Shown here: positions 22,565-29,423 of the stretch, piece by piece | Layout: every line of letters starts with the position of its first letter | Numbering within the stretch: the first letter of the stretch is position 1 | Notes under the pieces: model-generated | The model's database searches: none | What the model was told of the DNA's origin: nothing | The model's input: only the letters and a program-made list of their open reading frames with translations | Position numbers and translations under genes: made by a program | Assembly (NCBI RefSeq): GCF_903643065.1 | Contig: NZ_CAHJWX010000001.1 | Span: 1 to 29,423 of the forward strand | DNA from: Sphingomonas bacterium | GTDB lineage: Bacteria > Pseudomonadota > Alphaproteobacteria > Sphingomonadales > Sphingomonadaceae | DNA: 29,423 bases | Direction: 5' to 3'

Positions 22565-23905
22565 ATGTGGCGGCCCTTGACCCTGTTCCGGCATAAGCGC
22601 GTCATGCTGTTCGGCCTCGCCGCACTTATCGCATTCCTCAGCGGCTTCACTGATGTTCGCCTTGGTGATCTCCAAAGCGTGGAGCTCGCCGTGATAGTGT
22701 CGTTGGCGCTGTCGTTTGCTCAACCACGTCAGCGGGCCACCATCTCGGGGCCAAAAGCCACGGTTGATCTGCTACCGCGCGTGTTGCTGATGCTGTTTCT
22801 GCTGGCGTGCGGTTCGATCCTGTCGCTCCGATTGAGTTTCTACCCTCCCAGTGATATTGGTCTGCTGAAGCAGCCACCCTGGGCGACCTTCGTACGATTG
22901 GTGGAGATCGCCATTTCGGTGGCGTCACTGTTCATCGTCGCGCTTGGCATTCGCAACAATCCCCGCCACCTGAAGACTATTCTGACAGCCTATGCGTGGG
23001 CGGGTCTCCTCAACGCGGCTTGGGGCTTGATCTCCTTGGCCAGCTATTATGGCGGCGTGGTGTTGCCTGGGGTTACGCTTGCCACCCGTGTCCCGCGCGT
23101 AGCCGGCTTTTTCAACGAGGGAGGTCCGTTGGGCGTCTATCTAACAGGCGTCGCCTTGATTCAGTACGTTCGCGGTCCGATCCTTCACCACATTTCCCGG
23201 CGCAGCTTCTGGATCGGTATGGCAGTGATCATGGCTGGTATTGCGGGCTCGCAGTCAAAGGCTGCGGTGCTGGTGCTCGTCCTGCTCGCCTTGTTGAATA
23301 CGCTGCAGCAGCGTCGCGTTGAACTGGTCATCGCAGCCGTCCTGCTGATCTTCCCGGTGGCCATCGCCAGCAACCTGGTCGAGGGACTGAACGGCTACTA
23401 TTCGAATTTCACCAATTTCAGGGCCGAGGCGTATGAGCGGTCTACCGATTCCAATCTCGTCAACGGCCGCTTGATGGCATCGGTTCTGCTACCCCGGATC
23501 GTCGAGGCACATCCTGTTCTGGGGGTTGGCATTGGCAATTACGGACTTGTCCGCAACGACCCCAATATCTTGTTGGGCCTACCCCGTACTGAATTGTGGG
23601 ACCTGCACGGTTTGGGCTTGCTGGGTTACCTCGCGGAACTCGGCATCCCATTGACGCTGTTCGTTCTGTACATCTACGCCTACCCCGTACTTCTTGCGCT
23701 GCGCTCGCGCTCTTGGATTTTCCTGCTCAGCAGTTATCCCCTGCTGGCGGCCCTGTTCGGTGTGCAGCTGAACTTCGCTTATCCGTGGATCTTAATGGGC
23801 GTGGCGCTCGGCGCGCTCGCGATCGAGAAGGACCATAAAGCGATCGCGATGCGGCGCGCGGTTCCTCTTCGCGCGCGCTCGGAAGCGGCGAGGCGCCGTG
23901 GATGA
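22565..23905 (+). CDS. Wzy/O-antigen ligase-type membrane protein (second of two)
   Basis: The 446-residue protein has about 10 to 12 membrane segments beginning at about residue 14 (MLFGLAALIAFLSGF). A large periplasmic loop carries RVAGFFNEGGPLGVYL, and the C-terminal region has HPVLGVGIGNYGLVRNDPN then LHGLGLLGYLAELGIPLTL, the Wzy_C-type pattern. It either polymerises repeat units or transfers chains to an acceptor. It differs clearly from the protein at 16946-18376, so it is not a recent duplicate. Two such proteins in one cluster may mean polymerase plus ligase. ATG at 22565 has a poor ribosome binding site. The stop overlaps the next start (ATGA), coupling it to a GT4 gene. Confidence 0.82.
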   Translation: MWRPLTLFRHKRVMLFGLAALIAFLSGFTDVRLGDLQSVELAVIVSLALSFAQPRQRATISGPKATVDLLPRVLLMLFLLACGSILSLRLSFYPPSDIGLLKQPPWATFVRLVEIAISVASLFIVALGIRNNPRHLKTILTAYAWAGLLNAAWGLISLASYYGGVVLPGVTLATRVPRVAGFFNEGGPLGVYLTGVALIQYVRGPILHHISRRSFWIGMAVIMAGIAGSQSKAAVLVLVLLALLNTLQQRRVELVIAAVLLIFPVAIASNLVEGLNGYYSNFTNFRAEAYERSTDSNLVNGRLMASVLLPRIVEAHPVLGVGIGNYGLVRNDPNILLGLPRTELWDLHGLGLLGYLAELGIPLTLFVLYIYAYPVLLALRSRSWIFLLSSYPLLAALFGVQLNFAYPWILMGVALGALAIEKDHKAIAMRRAVPLRARSEAARRRG

Positions 23906-25044
23906 TGGAGAACCCACGCATCCTGGTGGACGCCCGAGTTGGTTGGGGATCGGGCATCGGCCGCTACGTGGCCAACCTCCTTCCGCTCGTGGCGCGCCGG
24001 CTCCCGGGTGCCGAACTGGTCGTGCTGGTCTTGCAGCGTGACGTCGAGCGGGCCGCGCAGGCATTGGGCGGAGCAGCCGGCATCACACTTCGCCCGTGCA
24101 CGATCTCTCCCTTCTCGCTGGCCGAGCAGGTTCGCCTGCCGCATCTTGCCAGCGGCTTCGACCTTGCCTGGTTTACCAACTACTGGGTGCCGCTACGCTG
24201 GAAGGGGCCGTTCGTGGTAACGGTCCATGACATGCTCCACCAGGAAACCCGGCTGTTTCCGGCGTCGCGCGCCAGACGCTTGCTGTCGCGCCGCACGTTT
24301 GCGCATGTCGCTGCTCATGCCAAGGCGGTGATGTTTGACAGTCGCTTCACGCGGCGTGAATTTGAACGGCAACTGGGCCCGGCCCGGAGCGGGGGCGTCG
24401 TGCATCTGGGTGTTGACCATCACGGCTGGTCGGCTGACCGCCCGGTCGTGGGTCCTTCCAGCAGGGAACGGCGCTTGCTGGTCGTCGCGTCGGCGAAGCA
24501 GCACAAGAATTTCGGCGTACTGCTCGACGCGTGGACTCGCGCGCGGCCGGATGATGGCTGGACGCTGACCATCGTCACGCCCGACCAGGAGCTCCGCTCG
24601 TCCATCGATCTGGCGGCGCTGTCGGCCGGCGCAGGCCGTGTCGAGGTGATCCAAGGCTTGGACGACGAGGCGCTGGCTTCGCTCTACCGAAGCAGTGCTC
24701 TGGTCGCGACGCCGTCCCTTTACGAGGGCTTCGGTTTACCACTTCTGGAGGGGCTCATGGCCGGCGCGCTGTGCATCAGCTCCACCGCTGAGTCGCTGGT
24801 CGAGATCGCGGGCGGCGCATGGGTGGTGTTCGTCAACGGACGGGATGTGGACGGCTGGGCCCAGGCGATCGAGCGAGGCTGCTCACTGATCGACGACGCG
24901 TCTGCCGATCTCGGCGCGCTGATCGAGGCCAATCGCCACCACGCCGCCGCCTTCACCTGGGATCGTGCCGCAAACCTGACCGCCGACATCCTATTGGAGG
25001 CGCTCGCGAACATCAGCCAAGCGCCAACAAAGCAAACACCATGA
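23902..25044 (+). CDS. Family 4 glycosyltransferase
   Basis: The 380-residue protein shows a GT-B fold. The N-terminal domain begins [22 protein letters not shown], with a conserved [16 protein letters not shown] segment. The C-terminal donor-binding domain has [20 protein letters not shown] and [20 protein letters not shown] with the E-x7-E motif, diagnostic of GT4. It would act on the cytoplasmic face as one of the repeat-unit transferases. It overlaps the upstream Wzy-like gene and the downstream gmd gene by ATGA. Being directly before gmd/rmd, it is a candidate for using GDP-D-rhamnose or GDP-mannose, which is inference. ATG at 23905 is an equally possible start. Confidence 0.9.
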   Translation: MMENPRILVDARVGWGSGIGRYVANLLPLVARRLPGAELVVLVLQRDVERAAQALGGAAGITLRPCTISPFSLAEQVRLPHLASGFDLAWFTNYWVPLRWKGPFVVTVHDMLHQETRLFPASRARRLLSRRTFAHVAAHAKAVMFDSRFTRREFERQLGPARSGGVVHLGVDHHGWSADRPVVGPSSRERRLLVVASAKQHKNFGVLLDAWTRARPDDGWTLTIVTPDQELRSSIDLAALSAGAGRVEVIQGLDDEALASLYRSSALVATPSLYEGFGLPLLEGLMAGALCISSTAESLVEIAGGAWVVFVNGRDVDGWAQAIERGCSLIDDASADLGALIEANRHHAAAFTWDRAANLTADILLEALANISQAPTKQTP

Positions 25045-26075
25045 CCACTGCCATCATCACCGGGATCAGCGGCCAGGACGGAGCGTACCTCGCGCAAAAC
25101 CTGCTGGAGCGCGGGTACACGGTGTACGGCACCTATCGCCGGTCCAGCTCCGTCAATTTCTGGCGTATCGAGGAACTGGGCATCGATCGCCACCCCAATC
25201 TGAAGCTGGTCGAGTATGACCTGACCGACATGGGCTCGGCCATCCGGCTGATCGACAGGTCGGGTGCGACCGAAATCTACAACCTGGCCGCGCAGAGCTT
25301 CGTGGGCGTGTCATTCGACCAGCCGATCACCACCGGCCAGATCACCGGGCTAGGCGCGGTCTACCTGCTGGAAGCCATCCACACGGTCAACAAGGCTATC
25401 CGCTTCTACCAGGCATCGACGTCGGAGATGTTCGGTCTGGTTCAGGCGGTGCCGCAGCGCGAGACCACGCCCTTCTACCCGCGCAGTCCCTATGGTGTCG
25501 CCAAGCTCTATGCCCACTGGATGACGGTGAACTACCGCGAGAGCTTCGGCATTTTCGGGTCGAGTGGCATCCTGTTCAATCATGAGAGCCCGTTGCGCGG
25601 CCGCGAGTTCGTGACACGCAAGATCACGGACACGGTGGCCAAGATCGCCATGGGTAAGGCGGACGTGCTGGAGCTGGGCAATCTGGCGGCGCGGCGCGAC
25701 TGGGGTTACGCCAAGGATTACGTAGAGGGAATGCGGCTGATCCTGCAGCAGGACAAGCCCGACACCTTCGTGCTGGCCACCGGCCGGACCGAGACGGTGC
25801 GCAGTTTCGTGGAGATGGCGTTCAGGCGCGTGGACGTGGCACTGGAATGGTCGGGTGCCCAAGCCGCGGAGATCGGGCGGGATCGCAGGACGGGCCGCGA
25901 GTTGGTGCGCGTCAACCCCCGTTTCTATCGCCCGGCCGAGGTCGACCTGCTGATCGGCGACCCCGCCAAGGCCAGGACCGAGCTGGGCTGGGAAAGCAGC
26001 ACCTCGCTGGAAGCGCTGTGCGCGGTGATGGTGGAGGCCGATCTCGCCCGCAACGAGCGTGGCTGGTCCTTCTGA
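25041..26075 (+). CDS. gmd: GDP-mannose 4,6-dehydratase
   Basis: The 344-residue SDR starts [20 protein letters not shown] with the NADP-binding loop, then the Gmd-specific [15 protein letters not shown]. The catalytic STSEMFG and Y-x-x-x-K in [14 protein letters not shown] follow, and [20 protein letters not shown] is a Gmd hallmark. [20 protein letters not shown] with the A-K-x-x-x-x-L-G-W segment ends the family match. It converts GDP-mannose to GDP-4-keto-6-deoxymannose. The ATG overlaps the preceding stop and the next gene begins by TGATG overlap with this stop. Together with the following reductase it would supply GDP-D-rhamnose, GDP-6-deoxy-talose or GDP-fucose-type sugars depending on the downstream enzyme. 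Confidence 0.93.
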   Translation: MTTAIITGISGQDGAYLAQNLLERGYTVYGTYRRSSSVNFWRIEELGIDRHPNLKLVEYDLTDMGSAIRLIDRSGATEIYNLAAQSFVGVSFDQPITTGQITGLGAVYLLEAIHTVNKAIRFYQASTSEMFGLVQAVPQRETTPFYPRSPYGVAKLYAHWMTVNYRESFGIFGSSGILFNHESPLRGREFVTRKITDTVAKIAMGKADVLELGNLAARRDWGYAKDYVEGMRLILQQDKPDTFVLATGRTETVRSFVEMAFRRVDVALEWSGAQAAEIGRDRRTGRELVRVNPRFYRPAEVDLLIGDPAKARTELGWESSTSLEALCAVMVEADLARNERGWSF

Positions 26076-26920
26076 TGCGCGTCGCAGTGACGGGGGCGGA
26101 CGGCTTCACGGGCCGTTACCTGCTGCCCGAGCTGGCGCGGCGCGGACACGAGCCGGTGCCGCTGGTGGCCGACATCGCCGATGCCCGCGCGCTCGCCGCC
26201 GAAGTAACCGCTGCGGCGCCGGACGCGATCGTTCATCTGGCGGCGCGTGCCTTTGTCGCCGACGACGACTATGCCGGCTTCTATACGGTCAATCAGGTCG
26301 GCACCTTTCACCTGCTGGACGCGACCGCCCGGGCAAGACCTGGCGCGCGCGTGATCCTGGCCAGCACCGCCCAGGTCTATGGCGCGCAGGCAGCGGGCCT
26401 GCTGGTCGAGGATCGGCCGGTGCTGCCCGCCAACCATTATGCGCTGAGCAAGGCCGCCATGGAGGCGGGTAGCCGGTTCTGGGCGGATCGGCTGCGCATC
26501 ACGGTGGTCCGACCGTTCAACTATACCGGCGTGGGGCAGGAGGGGCGCTATCTCGTGCCCAAGATCATCGATCATTTCCGTCGGCGGGCCCCTTTGATCG
26601 AACTGGGAAACCTGGACGTGCGCCGCGACTTTGGCGATGTGCGCGCGGTGGCCGATGCCTATGCCGGGCTGCTGGAAGCGTCCGCGCCGCCGGCGGTGGT
26701 CAACGTCGCCGCTGGCGTGCTGGAGAGCGTGCGCGGCATCGTCGCGCGGCTGGAGGCGCTGACCGGCCATGCCATGGACGTGCGGGTCAACCCCGCCTTC
26801 GTGCGCGCCGACGACGTGCCCGAACTGGGCGGCGATGTCGGTCGGCTGCGCGCCGCGCTGCCCGGCTGGCGCCCGCGCCCGCTGGCGGAGACGCTGCCAT
26901 GGATGCTGGACGCGGCATGA
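26075..26920 (+). CDS. rmd: GDP-4-keto-6-deoxymannose reductase-like SDR
   Basis: The 281-residue SDR begins RVAVTGADGFTGRYLLPELA (G-x-x-G-x-x-G). Catalytic residues are in LASTAQVYG and HYALSKAAMEAGSRFW (Y-x-x-x-K); VVRPFNYTGVGQ and RRDFGDVRAVADAYAGLLE are typical of the Rmd group. Right after gmd (TGATG overlap by one base), it most likely reduces GDP-4-keto-6-deoxymannose to GDP-D-rhamnose. GDP-6-deoxy-talose synthesis by a related reductase is possible, and a fucose synthase is less likely because that enzyme has a distinct longer form. ATG at 26075 is fixed by the cofactor loop. The stop overlaps the final glycosyltransferase gene (ATGA). Confidence 0.75.
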   Translation: MRVAVTGADGFTGRYLLPELARRGHEPVPLVADIADARALAAEVTAAAPDAIVHLAARAFVADDDYAGFYTVNQVGTFHLLDATARARPGARVILASTAQVYGAQAAGLLVEDRPVLPANHYALSKAAMEAGSRFWADRLRITVVRPFNYTGVGQEGRYLVPKIIDHFRRRAPLIELGNLDVRRDFGDVRAVADAYAGLLEASAPPAVVNVAAGVLESVRGIVARLEALTGHAMDVRVNPAFVRADDVPELGGDVGRLRAALPGWRPRPLAETLPWMLDAA

Positions 26921-28053
26921 GGGTCGCCGTCGTTCATGACTGGATGACGTTGCGCGGCGGCGGCGAGTCCTGTGTCGAGCAGTTCCTGGATCTCTACCCC
27001 CAGGCCGATCTCCATTGCCTGGTGGATTTCCTGCCGGAGGCGGAGCGTGGTTTCCTGGCCGGGCGGCGCATCGTCACCAGCTTCATCCAGCGCCTGCCCT
27101 TCGCGCGCACCCGATATCGCACCTATCTGCCGCTGATGCCGATCGCGGTCGAGCAGCTGGACATGACCGGCTATGACCTGGTCATCTCCACCAGTTCGGC
27201 GGTCGCCAAGGGCGTCATCACCGGGCCGGACCAGGTGCATATCTGCTACACGTTCAGCCCGATCCGCTACGCCTGGGACCTGCAGGAGACATACCTGCGC
27301 GAGTCGGGCAGCGACCGCGGGCTGAAGGGGCTGATCGCGCGGGCGATCCTGCACTATATCCGCCTGTGGGATGTGCGCACCGCCAATGGCGTCGATCATT
27401 TCGTCGCCATCTCGCACTATATCGGTCGACGCGTCCGCAAGGCGTACGGCCGGTCGTCAACGGTGATCTATCCGCCCGTCGATCTGGATCGGTTCACAGT
27501 CGGGACCACGCGTGAGGACTTCTACCTCGTGATGGGGCGCATGGTTCCTTATAAACGGGTGCCGCTGCTGGTGGAGGCGTTCCGCGCCATGCCGGAACGT
27601 CGGCTGGTGGTGATCGGCGACGGCCCCGACATGGCGGCGGTGCGCGCGGCGGCCGGGTCCAACGTCACCTTGTTGGGCAAGCAGCCTAACGAGGTCGTGA
27701 CTGGCCACATGCGCCGGGCCAAGGCGTTCCTGTTCGCGGCGGAGGAGGATTTCGGCATCGCGCCGCTGGAGGCGCAGGCCTGTGGCACGCCCGTGATCGC
27801 CTATGCCCGGGGCGCCGCGACCGAGACGATCCGGGGGTATGATGGTGAGGGTCAGACTGGCGTCTTCTTTCACGAGCAGACAGCGGCCGCGATCGTGGCG
27901 GCGGTCGATCACCTCGACCGCCGCCTGCCCGCGATCACGCCGGTGGCTTGCCGTGCCAACGCGGAACGTTTCGCCACTGGCCGGTTCCGCGACGAGGTGA
28001 CGCGCTTCATCGATGCGGCGATGACAGGCACTGAACCAGCCGCCCTGGCCTGA
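26917..28053 (+). CDS. Family 4 glycosyltransferase (probable mannosyl/rhamnosyltransferase)
   Basis: The 378-residue GT-B enzyme starts RVAVVHDWMTLRGGGESCVE, with the N-domain segments DLVISTSSAVAKGVITGPDQ and HICYTFSPIRYAWDLQETYL. The C-domain has DFYLVMGRMVPYKRVPLLVE, VVIGDGPDM and EEDFGIAPLEAQACGTPVIA with the E-x7-E motif, then GVFFHEQTAAAIVAAV. The latter resembles WbaZ/WbpZ-type mannosyl and D-rhamnosyl transferases of O-antigen loci. It directly follows gmd and the Rmd-like reductase with ATGA overlap, so the use of the GDP-deoxysugar is plausible. It is the last gene of the EPS cluster; 162 bases without a recognisable gene or clear terminator separate it from mmcB. Confidence 0.9.
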   Translation: MRVAVVHDWMTLRGGGESCVEQFLDLYPQADLHCLVDFLPEAERGFLAGRRIVTSFIQRLPFARTRYRTYLPLMPIAVEQLDMTGYDLVISTSSAVAKGVITGPDQVHICYTFSPIRYAWDLQETYLRESGSDRGLKGLIARAILHYIRLWDVRTANGVDHFVAISHYIGRRVRKAYGRSSTVIYPPVDLDRFTVGTTREDFYLVMGRMVPYKRVPLLVEAFRAMPERRLVVIGDGPDMAAVRAAAGSNVTLLGKQPNEVVTGHMRRAKAFLFAAEEDFGIAPLEAQACGTPVIAYARGAATETIRGYDGEGQTGVFFHEQTAAAIVAAVDHLDRRLPAITPVACRANAERFATGRFRDEVTRFIDAAMTGTEPAALA

Positions 28054-28215
28054 TCGCGCCGATCGGCAACGCTCGTCAGGACAGATCGATTTGGTAACGG
28101 CTTTGCGCGCCGCTCGCGATCCGTTCGCGCCGAGTAGCTCGCGATCGCCGACTTGCGCCAGGCCCATCGGCGGTTTCCCTTGCGCCGCGTTCCCCCGATG
28201 TTCTAATCCGCCCAG

Positions 28216-28704
28216 GTGATCGTCGAAGCGCCCCAGTCCTGTGTCGATCTGCCCGGTTCGCCATTATGTGCCGCCGATGTCTGCCGGGGGGTGACGCGGC
28301 TGTTGTTCCGGCACGACCTGCCCGCCATGGCCGAAGTGCCGCTGGAGGGCGGGCGCCGCGCCGATCTGATGGCGATCGACGGGCATGGCCGCGTCGTCAT
28401 CGTCGAGATCAAGGTGTCGCGCGCCGATCTGCTCGGCGACGGCAAATGGCCCGATTATCTCGATCATTGCGACCGCTTCTTCTGGGCGGTGCCGGCCGGA
28501 TTCGATCTGCAGCCGCTGGATGGTCCCGCCTTCCTGCCCGAGCGTACGGGGCTGATCGTCGCCGACCGCTACGACGCGGCGATCGTCCGGGAAGCGCGCG
28601 TCGTGCCGCTGCCGGCGCATGTCCGCAGGCGCGCGACGCTGGCCTTCGCGCGCCGGGCGGCGCGGCGGCTGGCGGCCAACGGCGATCCGGAGCTGTCGCT
28701 ATAA
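28216..28704 (+). CDS. mmcB: MmcB family DNA repair protein
   Basis: The 162-residue protein has the MmcB pattern: A-D-V-C-R-G-V-T-R-L-L, then GRRADLMAIDGHGRVVIVEI, a restriction-endonuclease-like E-x-K core (V-E-I-K-V-S), then KWPDYLDHCDRFFWAVPAGF and TGLIVADRYDAAIVREARV. In Caulobacter this protein is part of the SOS-independent DNA damage response together with ImuB/DnaE2; here nothing else of that pathway is in view. GTG at 28216 is the only start that leaves the conserved N-terminus whole, although it lacks a clear ribosome binding site. The gene is unrelated to the EPS cluster and converges with the ankyrin-repeat gene, overlapping it by six bases. Confidence 0.88.
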   Translation: MIVEAPQSCVDLPGSPLCAADVCRGVTRLLFRHDLPAMAEVPLEGGRRADLMAIDGHGRVVIVEIKVSRADLLGDGKWPDYLDHCDRFFWAVPAGFDLQPLDGPAFLPERTGLIVADRYDAAIVREARVVPLPAHVRRRATLAFARRAARRLAANGDPELSL

Positions 28705-29286
28705 CTTGGGGCCCGAGACCGCCGGCTTGGCGACCTTGGGCGTGTCCGCGAAGATCTTGGCGAGCGCCGGGTAGCGCGTGTCGCGGACGGCATAGTCGCG
28801 CGCGGAAAGGCCGGCGATGATGTCGCGCTGGTCGGGATCGGCCTTGGCGCCAAGCAGCGTGCGGATCAGCGCCAAGTCGCGGCGCTGCACCGCGCGGATC
28901 AGCGGCGTCTCGCCCGCCTGGTTGCCCAGGTTGGGGTTGGCCAGGGCGAGGAGCAGCACGGGCACGACGTCGTCCTGCCCCAGCTCCGCCGCGATCATCA
29001 GCGGCGTGTTGTTCCTGCCGTCGCGGATGTTGGGATCGGCACCCTTCTGCAGCAGGAAGGTGGTATAGGGCACATCGCCGCGCCTGACCGTGATGTGCAG
29101 CGCCGCCTCGCCCGTCGTCTTGTCCCGGGTGTTGACCACCGTCTGGCCGGGCTTGTTGAGCGCCTCGATCACGTCGTTGTTCTTGGCGTCGCGCACCGCC
29201 TGGAGGAACTTGTAGCTGTCCGACTGGAACTGCGCGGCCGCCGGCGCCGCGAGCAGCGTAAGGGCGAGGAGGGCGGGGCGGATCAT
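28699..29286 (-). CDS. Exported ankyrin-repeat protein
   Basis: The 195-residue protein begins with a Sec signal peptide, M-I-R-P-A-L-L-A-L-T-L-L-A-A-P-A-A-A, likely cut before the Q-F that follows. At least three ankyrin repeats are visible: TTGEAALHITVRRGDVPYTT with LLQKGADPNIRDG, then NTPLMIAAELGQDDVVPVLL with A-N-P-N, then ETPLIRAVQRRDLALIRTLL with A-K-A-D-P-D. Such small periplasmic ankyrin proteins occur widely in sphingomonads and probably mediate protein contacts; no substrate is known. ATG at 29304 (nine residues longer before the hydrophobic core) is an alternative start. It converges with mmcB and diverges from the lipoprotein gene to the right. Confidence 0.85.
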   Translation of the reverse strand: MIRPALLALTLLAAPAAAQFQSDSYKFLQAVRDAKNNDVIEALNKPGQTVVNTRDKTTGEAALHITVRRGDVPYTTFLLQKGADPNIRDGRNNTPLMIAAELGQDDVVPVLLLALANPNLGNQAGETPLIRAVQRRDLALIRTLLGAKADPDQRDIIAGLSARDYAVRDTRYPALAKIFADTPKVAKPAVSGPKL

Positions 29287-29353
29287 GGGCGTTATCCGGG
29301 GCATGGCGGCATGCTTGCGTCGGTGCGCTCTACATAGCAAGGCTAGCGGCGGC

Positions 29354-29423
29354 ATGAACAAGCTCGTCCTCGCCCTGTTCCTGCTGCTCGCCGGGTGCGC
29401 CGGGCCGGCCGAGCGGCCGCCGC
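29354..29423 (+). CDS. Lipoprotein, N-terminal fragment (3' end outside window)
   Basis: ATG at 29354 opens a frame of 23 visible codons, MNKLVLALFLLLAGCAGPAE and onward, with a lipobox L-L-A-G-C at residues 11-15. This is a classic lipoprotein signal peptide. The body of the protein lies beyond the window, so its family cannot be named. It is divergent from the ankyrin-repeat gene, whose start is 67 bases away. Confidence 0.7.
   Translation, partial: MNKLVLALFLLLAGCAGPAERPP

Noticed and set aside
22525..22596. 23-codon frame before the second Wzy-like gene
   Set aside because: It overlaps that gene's start in another frame without a coupling overlap or conserved feature; probably chance.
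28054..28215. Possible small gene or promoter between the last GT4 and mmcB
   Set aside because: No frame with family features and no convincing promoter elements; the repeated short GCTCGCGATC words look like composition.

Overview
The window looks like a high-GC alphaproteobacterial chromosome, most likely a sphingomonad (Sphingomonas or a close relative). That placement rests on very high GC with strong third-position bias, the run coaE-dnaQ-hpf-ptsN followed by a hotdog thioesterase and a DUF1491 protein, an MmcB-type protein, and an exopolysaccharide (EPS) cluster of the Wzx/Wzy type. Everything here is read from sequence alone; no database search was run.

Layout. Positions 1-2824 (+) are housekeeping genes: the 3' end of coaE, dnaQ, long-form hpf, ptsN, a PaaI-type thioesterase and a DUF1491 gene. 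Positions 2839-28053 are a roughly 25-kb cluster for a complex surface or secreted polysaccharide. It opens with a UDP-xylose synthase-like gene on the minus strand, divergent from a priming glycosyl-phosphate transferase (4022-5503). A decayed galE remnant (about 5500-5829, minus) follows. Next come genes for a CDP-sugar (5983-10438): CDP-glucose synthesis, 4,6-dehydration, 3,5-epimerase-like, C-methyltransferase and ketoreductase steps, then a Wzx-type flippase. A minus-strand block (12058-15100) holds two sister GT2 glycosyltransferases and an RgpF-like protein. The plus strand resumes with a Tat-exported beta-helix (lyase-like) protein, a Wzy-like polymerase, an outer-membrane export lipoprotein, a fused chain-length regulator/tyrosine kinase, an uncharacterised membrane-anchored protein and a second Wzy/ligase-like protein. 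A GT4 enzyme, GDP-mannose 4,6-dehydratase, a GDP-4-keto-6-deoxymannose reductase-like SDR and another GT4 close the cluster. Positions 28216-29423 return to non-EPS genes: mmcB, an ankyrin-repeat periplasmic protein and the start of a lipoprotein gene.

How the genes fit together. The priming enzyme loads the first sugar phosphate on undecaprenyl phosphate. Four dedicated glycosyltransferases plus the RgpF-like protein would extend it with sugars that plausibly include a CDP-linked branched 6-deoxyhexose, GDP-D-rhamnose (or a close relative) and UDP-xylose. Wzx flips the unit and Wzy polymerises it. The kinase/co-polymerase and the Wza-like lipoprotein control length and export, and the beta-helix protein may trim the product. 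Most neighbouring genes overlap by ATGA, GTGA or TGATG, so translation is strongly coupled.

The most notable points are the galE fossil, the CDP-sugar branch with a C-methyltransferase but no 3-dehydrase, two Wzy-like proteins in one cluster, and a pair of identical palindromes exactly 105 bp apart in a divergent control region. No tRNA, rRNA, CRISPR array, insertion sequence or intact mobile element was seen.
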